DNA of 46,709 nt, taken from positions 1 through 46,709 of the forward strand of contig JAGCVQ010000077.1 in the NCBI GenBank assembly GCA_017962275.1, in the 5' to 3' direction. The notes under the pieces are model-generated. The model searched no databases. It had not been told where the DNA came from and saw only the letters and a list, made by a program, of their open reading frames with translations. Origin of the DNA: Bacteroidales bacterium. GTDB taxonomy: Bacteria; Bacteroidota; Bacteroidia; Bacteroidales; WCHB1-69. Both the position numbers and the translations under genes were made by a program. Shown here piece after piece: positions 17,015-25,284 of this stretch (position 1 is the stretch's first letter; each line of letters begins with the position of its first letter).

Positions 17015-20000
17015 ATGAAAAATAATCATCTATTCCAGACAATTACGATTCTCGCGATGGCGGTGATGCCATGGGTCGCGGGCGCGCAGGTCAAACAGGT
17101 GTACAAAGTGATCGATTTCGACACGAAACAGCCCGTTGCGGGCGCGACCACTCGTGTTTACGGCCAGAAAATTACCACTGACGCCAAGGGCGTGGCCGTG
17201 GCAACGCTTCCTGCTGACAAAAAAGATGCCTTCCTGCTGATGGAAGACGAGTGGACAAAGGATGGATATTTCCAAATCGGTCATGCGCCGGAATCCTTCT
17301 ACGTATATTTCCAGACCAAGGACACTGTCAAATTCTATATGGCCGAGAAAAAGGCCTATAGGGCGGAAGCAAGGGCTATGTTCGATGCATTGTACGGCTT
17401 TCTCTATGACACCGTGATCCGTTACACGTCGAAGGTGTATATGGATTCCATCGCCAAATACCCTGAGCAGACAAGTGTGCTGGCACAAGATTGGCTGCGG
17501 TCGTTTTGGCAGCTGAATCCGATGGCAAAACCTTGCATATCAGATGCTTATAGTATTAGCTATTACGGATGTTATGAGTACGACAAGCTTGCTTCTGATG
17601 AAATGAAACGGCTGGTGGCTTCTTCCGATGTCAACGATTTGAAGAAAACTACCTACGGTAAAGTGCTGGAAGTGTTGCGCTCTGGCGATGTCAACATGGC
17701 AGTGGAGATGGCGAAAGAGCGTATTGATTTGACCGACAACAGCCGTGCGAACCTTGAATGGATTGATTTTTACCGTTGGTTGCGCAGCCTTGACCTCTCC
17801 ACAAAGGACGAGGCCCCGATGAGCGACTACACTGCTCTGCTTTACCAAAATAAGTTCTCACCCTATTCCGTGGTTCACTACATTGCGGATCTGAACCAGA
17901 ACCTGCTTTACGACAAGGCTGATTCTATCATTCGGATTGAGAAAAGCGCGAATCTGAATCCGCGAAACAGTGTCGAAATGATTCCCAGCTATTTCCGTTA
18001 TATTCTTGTCGAGAAGGATAACGCCAAGTTGAAAGCCTTGGCCGAGCAGACGTTTGAAACCGCCCTCAAGACCTACCGCGACTACCCGTGCCGGGAGATG
18101 TTAGGCGACCTTTTCTGGAACTACAAGAACCTCTATTTCGTTTACGCCACCTTGGAGGACAGTGCCTCCGCCACCCATGCCATTGACAGCGCCATGGCCT
18201 GTATGCAGAAATACCTGGACCTCTACTATGCTGATGACGAATATGCCCGGAATCAGAAAAAAATCTCGATGTGCAATAATCTGATTTCAACGCTGAGTTT
18301 CAATCCTTCTTATATTCCGAAAGAGACCTATACGCGCATATATACGATGGTCTATGATGCTTCGAAAGCCAACTACGATGCCGATAAGTCGAATCGGATG
18401 CTGAAAATTCAGTTGGTTGAGAACGCGATGGAGTGGCTGAAAAATGTGGATGCGGATGAGGCCACCACCAAGCAATACGCCGAAATCCTTGGCCTGCTTG
18501 TCGATTTGGAGGCGGAACTCTCGCAGGAGCTTCCGGAATTTTATGCCGTGCAAAATATCCAGGTCGCATCGCAGTATCTGGGCAATGTGGTGACGCAGGA
18601 GGAGACCAGCAGCAACGAAATGCAGGAAGCTTTCCGCAAGTACGTGAACAGTTTCGACGTGGTGAACGCGCTCTATCCAAAGGTCTTCATCAGTGTTTAT
18701 CAACGAATGAACGCATTGATGGAGGAATACATGGCTAGTATCCAGCAAACGGTACTCGCCGCCGAGCTTGCCGCTTTCAACGACCGTTTGATCAGCATCC
18801 GCGAGGACAACGACCCGCAGAAGATCCTGGTCTCTAAAGCCGAATATGCCAACGGCATTGCCGAATCCCTTTACCAAAACGAAAGTTACGATGAGGCCAT
18901 CAGCTACTATCTGCAGGCCGACGAGTGGTACAAGAAGGCCATCCCGAACGACGAGAACCTCTGGATCCCCTATCTGCGCAATTATCTCCAGATGGGCGAT
19001 GCGCATCTCTACCAGAACCAGTTCGACAAGGCCGTGATGACCTATCAGAAGATTCTGGATTATGAATCTCAGATTCCGGCTTCCATGATGGCGCAATATA
19101 CCACGATGAAGGGCAATGTGAACTACTATATTGGGGATGTGTATAAGTCCACCGGTGACATGAAAAGTGCCGAAAAGGAGTACAAAATGGCGGAAAAGTG
19201 GTTCAAGAAGGCCGTTGCCATGGGTGACACTTCAGCTTACCATTCTTTAGGCGAAATGTACTGGGGCAAGGCTGTGGTTGCCGCCCAGCAGGAGGATTTG
19301 AAGAAATGCAAGCAGCTGATAGAGACTTCGGTCGGTTATTACGAAAAATGCACCATGGAGAGACCGCTGACGCGCTACGAGCGTGCAAAGTCCACTCTCA
19401 GTGCTTTTTACGAACGGGATGGTGAAGATGCCAAGTATTATGCCAACATGGTAGGCCTCACCGACTTCTATCGCAAGTTTGTGGATGTGGACGAGGATTA
19501 TGCCGTTGGACTGGTGCAGAGTGCCGAGGCAATGCTCAATAGCGGAACGGTTACCAATGAGGAGGCGCTGACCTACTCCAAAGACATTGTTGACGGCATC
19601 ATTGCGCTTGACTATGCGGGCAGGGATGTGGAGCTGCCCTATCTCCGAAGCCTTTTCAACCTCGCCAAGGTTTATGTGATTAACGACTCTGTGGAACGGG
19701 CCATTGACCTTTACCGCAACTGCGCCCGCGTTAGTGAATATATGTACGCCGACACGGCCATGAGTACGCATCAGGGCAACATGGCTGAAATCTATTTGAG
19801 GCTGGCCGATTGTTTCGAGCAGATGGCCGAAGAAATCGACACCGCGCATTCCGAAAACTGGTATTATCGCGCCATCGACACCCGCGATTCACTTATCGAT
19901 TTGATGAAGGAGCTCAACAATGACGGCGATGTGAACCTGACCTACAAGACCGCCATTCAGTATCGCAAAAACGGGGTGGTTTTCTATCATCTGGATATGA

Positions 20001-20335
20001 TTCCTTCTGCGCAAGATTATCTCGACAAGTCGAACGACCTGCTGATGATGCTCTACAACAGCGAGTTTAAGGCCGAGGTGGAGGATGATGTTATCCAGAA
20101 CTACTTCCTCAAAGGGGCGATTTATTACGAAAGCGATAACGAGGAAAAAGCCCTCGAGAACCTCCGCAGGGCTGTTAGCTTTGGTGAACGGGTCGAAGCA
20201 GGAGAAGTCTCCCCGTACTATGTCGCCACTATGGCTCAGCTGCTTGAGATTCTGGAAAAAGACAAATCAGCCAACGCCGCTGAGATTACAAAACTGACGA
20301 AGGCGATGAAGGAACAGTCTAAGAAACTGAAATAA
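17015..20335 (+). CDS. Large exported tetratricopeptide-repeat protein
   Basis: 1106-aa protein. I place the start at 17015, where MKNNHLFQTITILAMAVMPWVAGAQ forms a good signal peptide; the frame stays open back to 16865, but that part is the hairpin repeat. Residues ~26-110 look like a CarboxypepD-regulatory or Ig-like domain (VYKVIDFDTKQPVAGATTRVYGQ). The remainder is mostly helical with several TPR-like units, clearest near residues 610-760 (AEYANGIAESLYQNESYDEAISYYLQADEWYKKA; LGDAHLYQNQFDKAVMTYQKIL-type) and near 1030-1075. It is acidic and rich in Tyr/Asp/Glu. Probably a periplasmic scaffold for protein-protein interaction; no catalytic motif. The function is not recognised. Confidence 0.75.
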   Translation: MKNNHLFQTITILAMAVMPWVAGAQVKQVYKVIDFDTKQPVAGATTRVYGQKITTDAKGVAVATLPADKKDAFLLMEDEWTKDGYFQIGHAPESFYVYFQTKDTVKFYMAEKKAYRAEARAMFDALYGFLYDTVIRYTSKVYMDSIAKYPEQTSVLAQDWLRSFWQLNPMAKPCISDAYSISYYGCYEYDKLASDEMKRLVASSDVNDLKKTTYGKVLEVLRSGDVNMAVEMAKERIDLTDNSRANLEWIDFYRWLRSLDLSTKDEAPMSDYTALLYQNKFSPYSVVHYIADLNQNLLYDKADSIIRIEKSANLNPRNSVEMIPSYFRYILVEKDNAKLKALAEQTFETALKTYRDYPCREMLGDLFWNYKNLYFVYATLEDSASATHAIDSAMACMQKYLDLYYADDEYARNQKKISMCNNLISTLSFNPSYIPKETYTRIYTMVYDASKANYDADKSNRMLKIQLVENAMEWLKNVDADEATTKQYAEILGLLVDLEAELSQELPEFYAVQNIQVASQYLGNVVTQEETSSNEMQEAFRKYVNSFDVVNALYPKVFISVYQRMNALMEEYMASIQQTVLAAELAAFNDRLISIREDNDPQKILVSKAEYANGIAESLYQNESYDEAISYYLQADEWYKKAIPNDENLWIPYLRNYLQMGDAHLYQNQFDKAVMTYQKILDYESQIPASMMAQYTTMKGNVNYYIGDVYKSTGDMKSAEKEYKMAEKWFKKAVAMGDTSAYHSLGEMYWGKAVVAAQQEDLKKCKQLIETSVGYYEKCTMERPLTRYERAKSTLSAFYERDGEDAKYYANMVGLTDFYRKFVDVDEDYAVGLVQSAEAMLNSGTVTNEEALTYSKDIVDGIIALDYAGRDVELPYLRSLFNLAKVYVINDSVERAIDLYRNCARVSEYMYADTAMSTHQGNMAEIYLRLADCFEQMAEEIDTAHSENWYYRAIDTRDSLIDLMKELNNDGDVNLTYKTAIQYRKNGVVFYHLDMIPSAQDYLDKSNDLLMMLYNSEFKAEVEDDVIQNYFLKGAIYYESDNEEKALENLRRAVSFGERVEAGEVSPYYVATMAQLLEILEKDKSANAAEITKLTKAMKEQSKKLK

Positions 20336-20382
20336 GGGCTGTTAGTTGTTAGTTTTGAACTTTGAACCCTGAACTTTGAACA
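20336..20382. repeat. Tandem repeat holding the aroC start codon
   Basis: TTAGTTG-type units followed by three copies of GAAC(T/C)(T/C)TGAAC. The aroC start codon TTG at 20376 lies within the last unit. Confidence 0.75.
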
Positions 20383-21341
20383 CTCCCGACACCTTTGGAA
20401 AAATCTACCGCCTCACAGACTGGGGCGACACCCACGGCGAATCGCTGGAAGGCCTGATAGAGGGCTGTCCGGCCGGTTTGCGGGTGGATATGGACTTCGT
20501 GGCGGCCGAGCTGAACCGGCGTGCCCCGAGTAGTGACGCGCTCTCCACGAAGCGCCGGGAATCCGACCGGGTGGAGTTCCTGTCGGGAATTGTGGAAGGT
20601 GTTACCACCGGTGAGCCCATTCGTTTCCGCATTCCGAATGAAGATGTGAAGATTTCAGAGACAAACCGTTACGTGCTGAAACCGTCGCATGCGTCATACA
20701 CCTACATGCGCAAGTACGACGTGAAGGACAACGAACAGTGCGGACGGGCGTCGGCGCGACAGACGGTGTGCCGGGTGGTGGCGGGTGCCATTGCCAAACT
20801 GTGGCTGAAGGATAGGGGAGTGTCGATTACTTCTAAAGTGCTCAGCGTCGCGACACCCGCGTGCGAGGGCGACTCTGTAGGCGCGCTCGTGGAAGGCCGT
20901 GTCAACGGGCTGCCGGCGGGATTGGGAGAACCGGTCTATGACAAGTTTTCGGCGCGGCTGGCTTACGCGATGCTCAGTATCAACGCGGCGAAGGGCTTCG
21001 AATACGGTATGGGTTTCAAAGCAGCGGAGATGTCCGGCAGCGAATATCACGATGTGCAGAATCCCGATTTCTCGTTCCGCACCAACCACGACGGCGGCAT
21101 TCAGGGCGGCATCACCAATGGCGAGGAAGTCTGTTTCCGTGTGGCGTTCAAGCCGATACCGTCGGTGCGCTACGACCGGGAAACTATCGATTTTGAGGGG
21201 AATCCGACCGTGATGAAAGGTTCCGACCGCAACGACCTCTGCGTGGCGCCGCGTGTGCTTCCCGTAGTAGAGGCCATGGCCGCGATGGTCGCGATGGACT
21301 TTTGGCTAATGCGGAATAATGAATTACAACACCATCCGTAG
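20376..21341 (+). CDS. aroC: Chorismate synthase
   Basis: 321-aa FMN-dependent enzyme making chorismate from 5-enolpyruvylshikimate-3-phosphate, the last shared step of aromatic amino acid synthesis. Conserved segments: FGKIYRLTDWGDTHGESLEGLIEGCPAG (residues 7-34), the DRVEFLSGIVEGVTTGEPI block (near 64), HASYTYMRKYDVKDNEQCGRASARQTVCRVVAGAIAK (near 107-143), and DRNDLCVAPRVLPVVEAMAAM near the end. The start must be TTG at 20376: an in-frame TGA sits at 20370-20372, and the first ATG (residue 38) would remove catalytic sequence. The product is slightly shorter than the usual ~350 aa, mainly in internal loops. It lies 40 bases after the TPR gene, in the same direction. Confidence 0.92.
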   Translation: MNTPDTFGKIYRLTDWGDTHGESLEGLIEGCPAGLRVDMDFVAAELNRRAPSSDALSTKRRESDRVEFLSGIVEGVTTGEPIRFRIPNEDVKISETNRYVLKPSHASYTYMRKYDVKDNEQCGRASARQTVCRVVAGAIAKLWLKDRGVSITSKVLSVATPACEGDSVGALVEGRVNGLPAGLGEPVYDKFSARLAYAMLSINAAKGFEYGMGFKAAEMSGSEYHDVQNPDFSFRTNHDGGIQGGITNGEEVCFRVAFKPIPSVRYDRETIDFEGNPTVMKGSDRNDLCVAPRVLPVVEAMAAMVAMDFWLMRNNELQHHP

Positions 21342-21365
21342 AGACGCAAAATTTTGCGTCTCTAC
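21338..21365. terminator. Perfect palindrome after aroC, GTAGAGACGC family
   Basis: GTAGAGACGCAAAA/TTTTGCGTCTCTAC, a fully self-complementary 28-base sequence overlapping the last bases of aroC, between two convergent genes. It may act as a bidirectional terminator. A relative with the same outer arms is at 30125-30156. Confidence 0.6.
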
Positions 21366-21389
21366 AACCGTCACATGTTGCCTCTTGCC

Positions 21390-22769
21390 TTATTTTCCGA
21401 TGCAGAATTTCCCGAAGATGTTGTTGAGGATGTCGTCGCTGGTGACCTTGCCGGTGAGTTCGCCCAGATCGTGCAATGCCATACGCACGTCTTCGGCGAC
21501 CAAGTCGGTCGGTAGTTGCTGTCGCAGACCGTTTTCGGTGCGCTCAATAGAGGCGAGAATGCCATTCAGCAATGCTTGGTGTCGCTCGGAAGTGAGCAAT
21601 GTGATGTCACGGATGCCGTTCTCTTGGACGAAGCGGTCGATCTCATTGAGCAATAAATCCAAATTCTCCCCTTTCTTGGCGGAGATGTAAATAGCCTTTC
21701 CGATTTCTTCAGATTTGTCGGTGGCAAGATCGGTCTTGTTGCCGATAAGAATCAATTTTTTGCCATCCGATTCAAATAAACTGGATGTTTTGGAGATTTC
21801 CGTCCCTACTTCTTGGGCGGTTTTCCGTGCATCGAAGATCCACAGGATGACAGCGGCGCGACGGATAGTGCCAAGGCTTCTTTCGATGCCAAGTTGTTCA
21901 ATAGCGTCGCCGGATTCACGTATGCCGGCTGTGTCGATGAATCTGAATAGGGTTCCGTTGAGGACGAATGTGTCTTCGATAGTGTCGCGGGTAGTGCCTG
22001 GAATGTCGGATACGATGGCCCGCTCGCGTTGAAGCAGCGCGTTCAGCAGGGTGGATTTCCCCACATTCGGTTCGCCTACAATGGCCACGGGAATACCGTT
22101 CTTGAGCATTGTCCCCCATTTGTAGCTTTGAAGCAGTCGGTTCACTTCGCCTTTGATGTGTGCAAGCAGGTTGAGGAGTGCGGTACGGTCGGCAAACTCC
22201 ACCTCTTCTTCGCTGAAGTCCAATTCCAGTTCCAACAGCGACGCCATTTGCAACAGTTCCTCCCTCAGCACGGCCATCTTGTCGGAAAGTTCGCCTTGCA
22301 GCTGCTTCATCGCGGCGTGGTGGGCCGTCTCCGATTGCGCTTCGATGAGGTCCGCAATGGCTTCCGCCTGCGGCAAATCCAATTTTCCGTTGAGGAAAGC
22401 CCGTTGCGTGAATTCGCCCGGAGCAGCCATCCGGCAGCCGTTGGCAATCAGTAACTCGATGATTCTCTGCTGGATAAATATGGAACCGTGGCAGCTGATC
22501 TCCACCACGTCCTCGCCGGTGAACGAATGCGGCGCGGCGAACTTGGTCACCACCACCTGATCCAAAATCTCACGTTTTGAGGATTCTGGTTGTTCGGTAC
22601 CATAATTATATATAGTAGCAAATTTCGCGCGGTTCGGTTCTAACTCAGCAAATCCGGATTTCTCAGAGAATAACGTGTTGGAAATGCTAAACGCCTCAGA
22701 ACCCGAGATTCTGATCATCGCGGTGGCACCCAAGCCCGCAGGGGTGGATATGGCGCAAATGGTGTTCAT
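21390..22769 (-). CDS. mnmE: tRNA modification GTPase MnmE
   Basis: 459-aa GTPase that, with MnmG, installs carboxymethylaminomethyl or related groups on U34 of certain tRNAs. Domains in order: N-terminal folate-binding domain starting MNTICAISTPAGLGATAMIRISG (residues 1-22); helical domain; G domain with P-loop GEPNVGKSTLLNALL (near 232-246), switch DIPGTTRDT (near 260), IDTAGIRES (near 283) and NKTD (near 345); and the C-terminal end FGKFCIGK with the CxGK motif needed for modification. Complete. It is read leftward and converges on aroC. A family A hairpin repeat lies just upstream of its start, between it and the threonylcarbamoyl-AMP synthase gene. Confidence 0.96.
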   Translation of the reverse strand: MNTICAISTPAGLGATAMIRISGSEAFSISNTLFSEKSGFAELEPNRAKFATIYNYGTEQPESSKREILDQVVVTKFAAPHSFTGEDVVEISCHGSIFIQQRIIELLIANGCRMAAPGEFTQRAFLNGKLDLPQAEAIADLIEAQSETAHHAAMKQLQGELSDKMAVLREELLQMASLLELELDFSEEEVEFADRTALLNLLAHIKGEVNRLLQSYKWGTMLKNGIPVAIVGEPNVGKSTLLNALLQRERAIVSDIPGTTRDTIEDTFVLNGTLFRFIDTAGIRESGDAIEQLGIERSLGTIRRAAVILWIFDARKTAQEVGTEISKTSSLFESDGKKLILIGNKTDLATDKSEEIGKAIYISAKKGENLDLLLNEIDRFVQENGIRDITLLTSERHQALLNGILASIERTENGLRQQLPTDLVAEDVRMALHDLGELTGKVTSDDILNNIFGKFCIGK

Positions 22770-22814
22770 TTAATGAGTCATTAGCAATGAGTAATTAGTA
22801 ATAATTGAGAAAAC

Positions 22815-22896
22815 TTCCTTGAGCAGTCCCGGAGGGACAAGTGCTCGATAGAGCTTAATAACCCCACATGAGCGACGAAGGAGCGTAATGTGGGGT
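22815..22896 (+). repeat. Dispersed hairpin repeat, family A, copy 3
   Basis: This copy has the same layout as the other two but with changed stems. These are TCCC-GGA-GGGA (identical), GCTC-GATA-GAGC (instead of GCAC-GAA-GTGC), and CCCCACAT...ATGTGGGG (instead of CCCCACAC...GTGTGGGG). Both differing stems changed on both sides. It lies between two minus-strand genes, so its orientation to transcription differs from the other copies. Confidence 0.75.
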
Positions 22897-22900
22897 CGGC

Positions 22901-23518
22901 TCACAACAACGACACATCCCCTTTCCCTTCACGTACCACCTCGATCCCACCTCCGGTGCAATCCACAACCGTAGATGGCGTGTTGTCGCCATAGCCGCCG
23001 TCGATGACGATATCAACCATGTCGCCGTAGCGTTCGTAGATGAGTTCGGGGTCGGTGGTGTATTCAATGACCTCGTCGTCGTCTTTCACAGATGTGGAAA
23101 GGATAGGGTGGTCGAGCTGGCGCACGATCTCGCGGATGATGTTGTTGTCGGGAATGCGGATGCCGATGGTCTTCTTGTTGCTCTGCAGCAACTTCGGCAC
23201 GCTGTTGTTGGCCTCGAGAATGAAGGTGTACGGTCCGGGCAGCACCCGCTTCATCGTCTTGAACACGCTGTTGTCCAAAGGCTTGGTGTAGTCCGAAAGG
23301 TTGCTCAGATCGTGGCAGATGAACGTCAGCGCATCCTTTTTCTTTTTCTCGCCAAGGATGGAGATGATGCGCTCGATGCTCTTCTGCTTGAAGATGTCGC
23401 ACCCGATGCCGTAGATCGTGTCGGTCGGGTAGATGACGATGCCGCCGTCCCGCAGACACTCCACCACGGTGTTCACGGCTTTCGGGTTCGGGTTCTCGGG
23501 GTAAATTTTCAACAACAT
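22901..23518 (-). CDS. L-threonylcarbamoyladenylate synthase (YrdC/Sua5 family)
   Basis: 205-aa cytoplasmic enzyme making threonylcarbamoyl-AMP from threonine, bicarbonate and ATP for the universal t6A37 tRNA modification. The YrdC fold is evident: VVECLRDGGIVIYPTDTIYGIGCDIF (residues 19-44) with the conserved PTDTIYG, the KKKKDALTFICHDLSNLSDYT block (near 58-78), GPYTFILEANNSVPK (near 95), IGIRIPDNNIIREIV (near 117) and STSVKDDD (near 140). The length is that of the YrdC-only type; a Sua5 C-terminal domain is absent. The C-terminal stop lies beside a family A repeat. Together with mnmE it places two tRNA modification genes side by side, though both are read leftward with no obvious shared promoter. 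Confidence 0.92.
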   Translation of the reverse strand: MLLKIYPENPNPKAVNTVVECLRDGGIVIYPTDTIYGIGCDIFKQKSIERIISILGEKKKKDALTFICHDLSNLSDYTKPLDNSVFKTMKRVLPGPYTFILEANNSVPKLLQSNKKTIGIRIPDNNIIREIVRQLDHPILSTSVKDDDEVIEYTTDPELIYERYGDMVDIVIDGGYGDNTPSTVVDCTGGGIEVVREGKGDVSLL

Positions 23519-23529
23519 AAGCTAACTTT

Positions 23530-23564
23530 CAAGTTTCACGTCTCACGTCTTACGTCTCACGTCT
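23530..23564. repeat. CACGTCT tandem repeat
   Basis: Four copies of a 7-to-8-base unit TCACGTC/TTACGTC between the threonylcarbamoyl-AMP synthase start and the SRP RNA. It resembles the repeat at the left edge of the window. Confidence 0.75.
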
Positions 23565-23576
23565 AAAAACAAAGAA

Positions 23577-23674
23577 GGGTAAGCTACTCATATCGCATCG
23601 CTACAACCTTAATGCCCTTGCTACATTCCTGTCCTGGGGGAGTTATAAGGGAGCAGATCGTATGAGACTTACCC
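23577..23674 (-). ncRNA. ffs: Signal recognition particle RNA (small bacterial type)
   Basis: On the minus strand, the apical part reads CAGGACAGGAATGTAGCAAG, which aligns base for base with the E. coli 4.5S core CAGGTCCGGAAGGAAGCAGC: the GGAA tetraloop and the AGCA of the asymmetric loop that binds Ffh are kept. The ends pair (GGGTAAG at the 5' end with CTTACCC at the 3' end, and CATAC with GTATG near them), giving one long hairpin of about 98 nt. It has its own -7 element directly upstream and is followed by a T-rich stretch (TTCTTTGTTTTT). The loop-closing pair is A-T rather than C-G. Exact ends are estimated. Confidence 0.85.
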
Positions 23675-23678
23675 GCGG

Positions 23679-23686
23679 CAAAAATA
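23679..23686 (-). promoter_or_regulatory. -7 promoter element of the SRP RNA gene
   Basis: The minus strand reads TATTTTTG followed by CCGCG, a few bases before the RNA. The upstream half overlaps the end of the arginine-decarboxylase-like gene. Confidence 0.7.
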
Positions 23687-23707
23687 CAATTTTTTCGGTT
23701 CAATCGA

Positions 23708-25129
23708 CTAATAGCCCAAAATTTTCAGCATCGACTTGTAACTCTGCTCTTTAGCGAACAGTTTGGTGCAGAGTTCGCCCTCCTCGTCGCGGTAGATGAT
23801 GATGTGTTTCGGCGCGGGGGTCATGCAATGCTGTATGCCGCCGTAGCCGCCGAGGGCATCCTGATAGGCCCCGGTGTTGAAAAGTCCGATGTACTGGATG
23901 TCTTCCGGACTGTCACTCTCGGGGTAGTTTTTGGAGTCGATCTGCGGGAGGAAGACGGCGTTGAGGTGCGAGTCGGAATTGTAATAGTCGTGGCTGTCGC
24001 AGGTGAGGCCGCCGAGGAAAACTCTCTCGTACGCCTTGTCCCAGTTGTTGATGGCCAGGATGATGAACTGCTGGTTGATGGCCCAGGTGTCGGGCAGGGT
24101 GGTCATGAAGGAACTGTCGATCATGTTCCACAACTCCCTGTCGTTCTGACGTTTCTGTTGCAGCACGGAGAAAAGGGCCGCGCTGGCCTCGCCCACGGTG
24201 AACGATCCGAATTCCGTGAAAATGTCGGGTTCCTTCACGCCTTCGCGGTCGCAGATGATTTTGATCTGGGCGATGATCTCTTCGGCCATATACTCGTAGT
24301 CGTAGTCGAAGGAGAGCGAGTTCTTGATGGGGAAGCCGCCGCCGATGTTCAGCGAGTCGAGCTCGGGACAGATCTTCTTGAGATCACAGTAGAGGTTCAC
24401 GCACTTGGTGAGCTCGTTCCAGTAGTAGGCGGTGTCCTGGATGCCCGTGTTGATGAAGAAATGGAGCATCTTGAGCTCGAAGTTGGGGTTCTCCTTGATG
24501 CGGTCGCGGTAGAAGGGGATCACGTCGTTGTAGCGGATGCCGAGGCGCGAGGTGTAGAACTCGAACCGCGGTTCCTCCTCGGAGGCGATGCGGATGCCGA
24601 CCTTGCACTTCGTGTTGATCTCTTTCTTCAGGAGCATGTCGAACTCCTTCTTGCTGTCCAACACGGGAATCGTGTTCACGTATCCTTTGTTCAGAATATC
24701 GACGATGTTGTCGATGTAGATCTGCCGTTTGAAACCGTTACATATAATGTAGTTCTCCTTGTCGAACAATCCCGCTTCGTGCAGCGTCTCAATCAAGTTG
24801 ATGTCGAATGCGGATGAAGTCTCGATGTGCACGTCGTTTTTCAGCACCTCCGACATCACGAACTCGAAATGGTTGCTCTTTGTGCAGTAACAGTAGTGGT
24901 AACTGCCTTTGTAGTCGGATTTTGCGATGGCCACGTTGAACCATCTCTTCGCCTTCTGGATGTTGGCGGAGATTTTCGGCAGGTAGGTGATTTTCAGCGG
25001 CGTGCCGTACTGCTTGATGATGTCCATCAACGGTACTTCGTTGAATAACAGGTTGTTGTCCTCCACGTCGAACTCCTCCTGCGGGAAGTCGTAGGTTTGC
25101 GAAATCAGGTCGATGTACTTGGTTTTCAT
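23708..25129 (-). CDS. PLP-dependent arginine decarboxylase-like enzyme
   Basis: 473-aa fold-type III PLP enzyme, of the group usually called arginine decarboxylase in Bacteroidota, here about 160 aa shorter than SpeA of E. coli. The PLP lysine is K84 in YCTKSNHFEF. The barrel continues with HIETSSAFDINLI (near 106), KVGIRIASEEEPRFEFYTSRLGI (near 186), FFINTGIQDTAYYWNEL (near 233), and LNIGGGFPIKNS (near 271), the phosphate-binding glycine loop. The C-terminal beta domain contains GLTCDSHDYYN (near 388), with a conserved Cys-Asp, and GAYQDALGGYGGIQH. It probably makes agmatine for polyamine synthesis. Its own promoter is upstream. A diaminopimelate or other basic amino acid cannot be excluded as substrate. 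Confidence 0.8.
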   Translation of the reverse strand: MKTKYIDLISQTYDFPQEEFDVEDNNLLFNEVPLMDIIKQYGTPLKITYLPKISANIQKAKRWFNVAIAKSDYKGSYHYCYCTKSNHFEFVMSEVLKNDVHIETSSAFDINLIETLHEAGLFDKENYIICNGFKRQIYIDNIVDILNKGYVNTIPVLDSKKEFDMLLKKEINTKCKVGIRIASEEEPRFEFYTSRLGIRYNDVIPFYRDRIKENPNFELKMLHFFINTGIQDTAYYWNELTKCVNLYCDLKKICPELDSLNIGGGFPIKNSLSFDYDYEYMAEEIIAQIKIICDREGVKEPDIFTEFGSFTVGEASAALFSVLQQKRQNDRELWNMIDSSFMTTLPDTWAINQQFIILAINNWDKAYERVFLGGLTCDSHDYYNSDSHLNAVFLPQIDSKNYPESDSPEDIQYIGLFNTGAYQDALGGYGGIQHCMTPAPKHIIIYRDEEGELCTKLFAKEQSYKSMLKILGY

Positions 25130-25158
25130 CCTTCTGAACTTTTTAAATTAAAACGCCG

Positions 25159-25166
25159 CAAAAGTA
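25159..25166 (-). promoter_or_regulatory. -7 promoter element of the decarboxylase gene
   Basis: The minus strand reads TACTTTTG followed by CGGCG, about 30 bases before the start codon. Confidence 0.6.
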
Positions 25167-25284
25167 TATAAAAAAAGAATACGGAATGCGAAAAATTTTC
25201 ACATCCGAATGAATTGGATTGGTGCAAAAAAGAGAATGTAACTGAGTCGGATTGAATCTTGAGGCTTGAAGTGCGAAAGTCGGA

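Noticed and set aside
23804-24817. 337-aa open frame opposite the arginine-decarboxylase-like gene
   Set aside because: It is a mirror of a conserved gene; Val/Gly/Glu-rich repetitive composition is typical of antisense frames.
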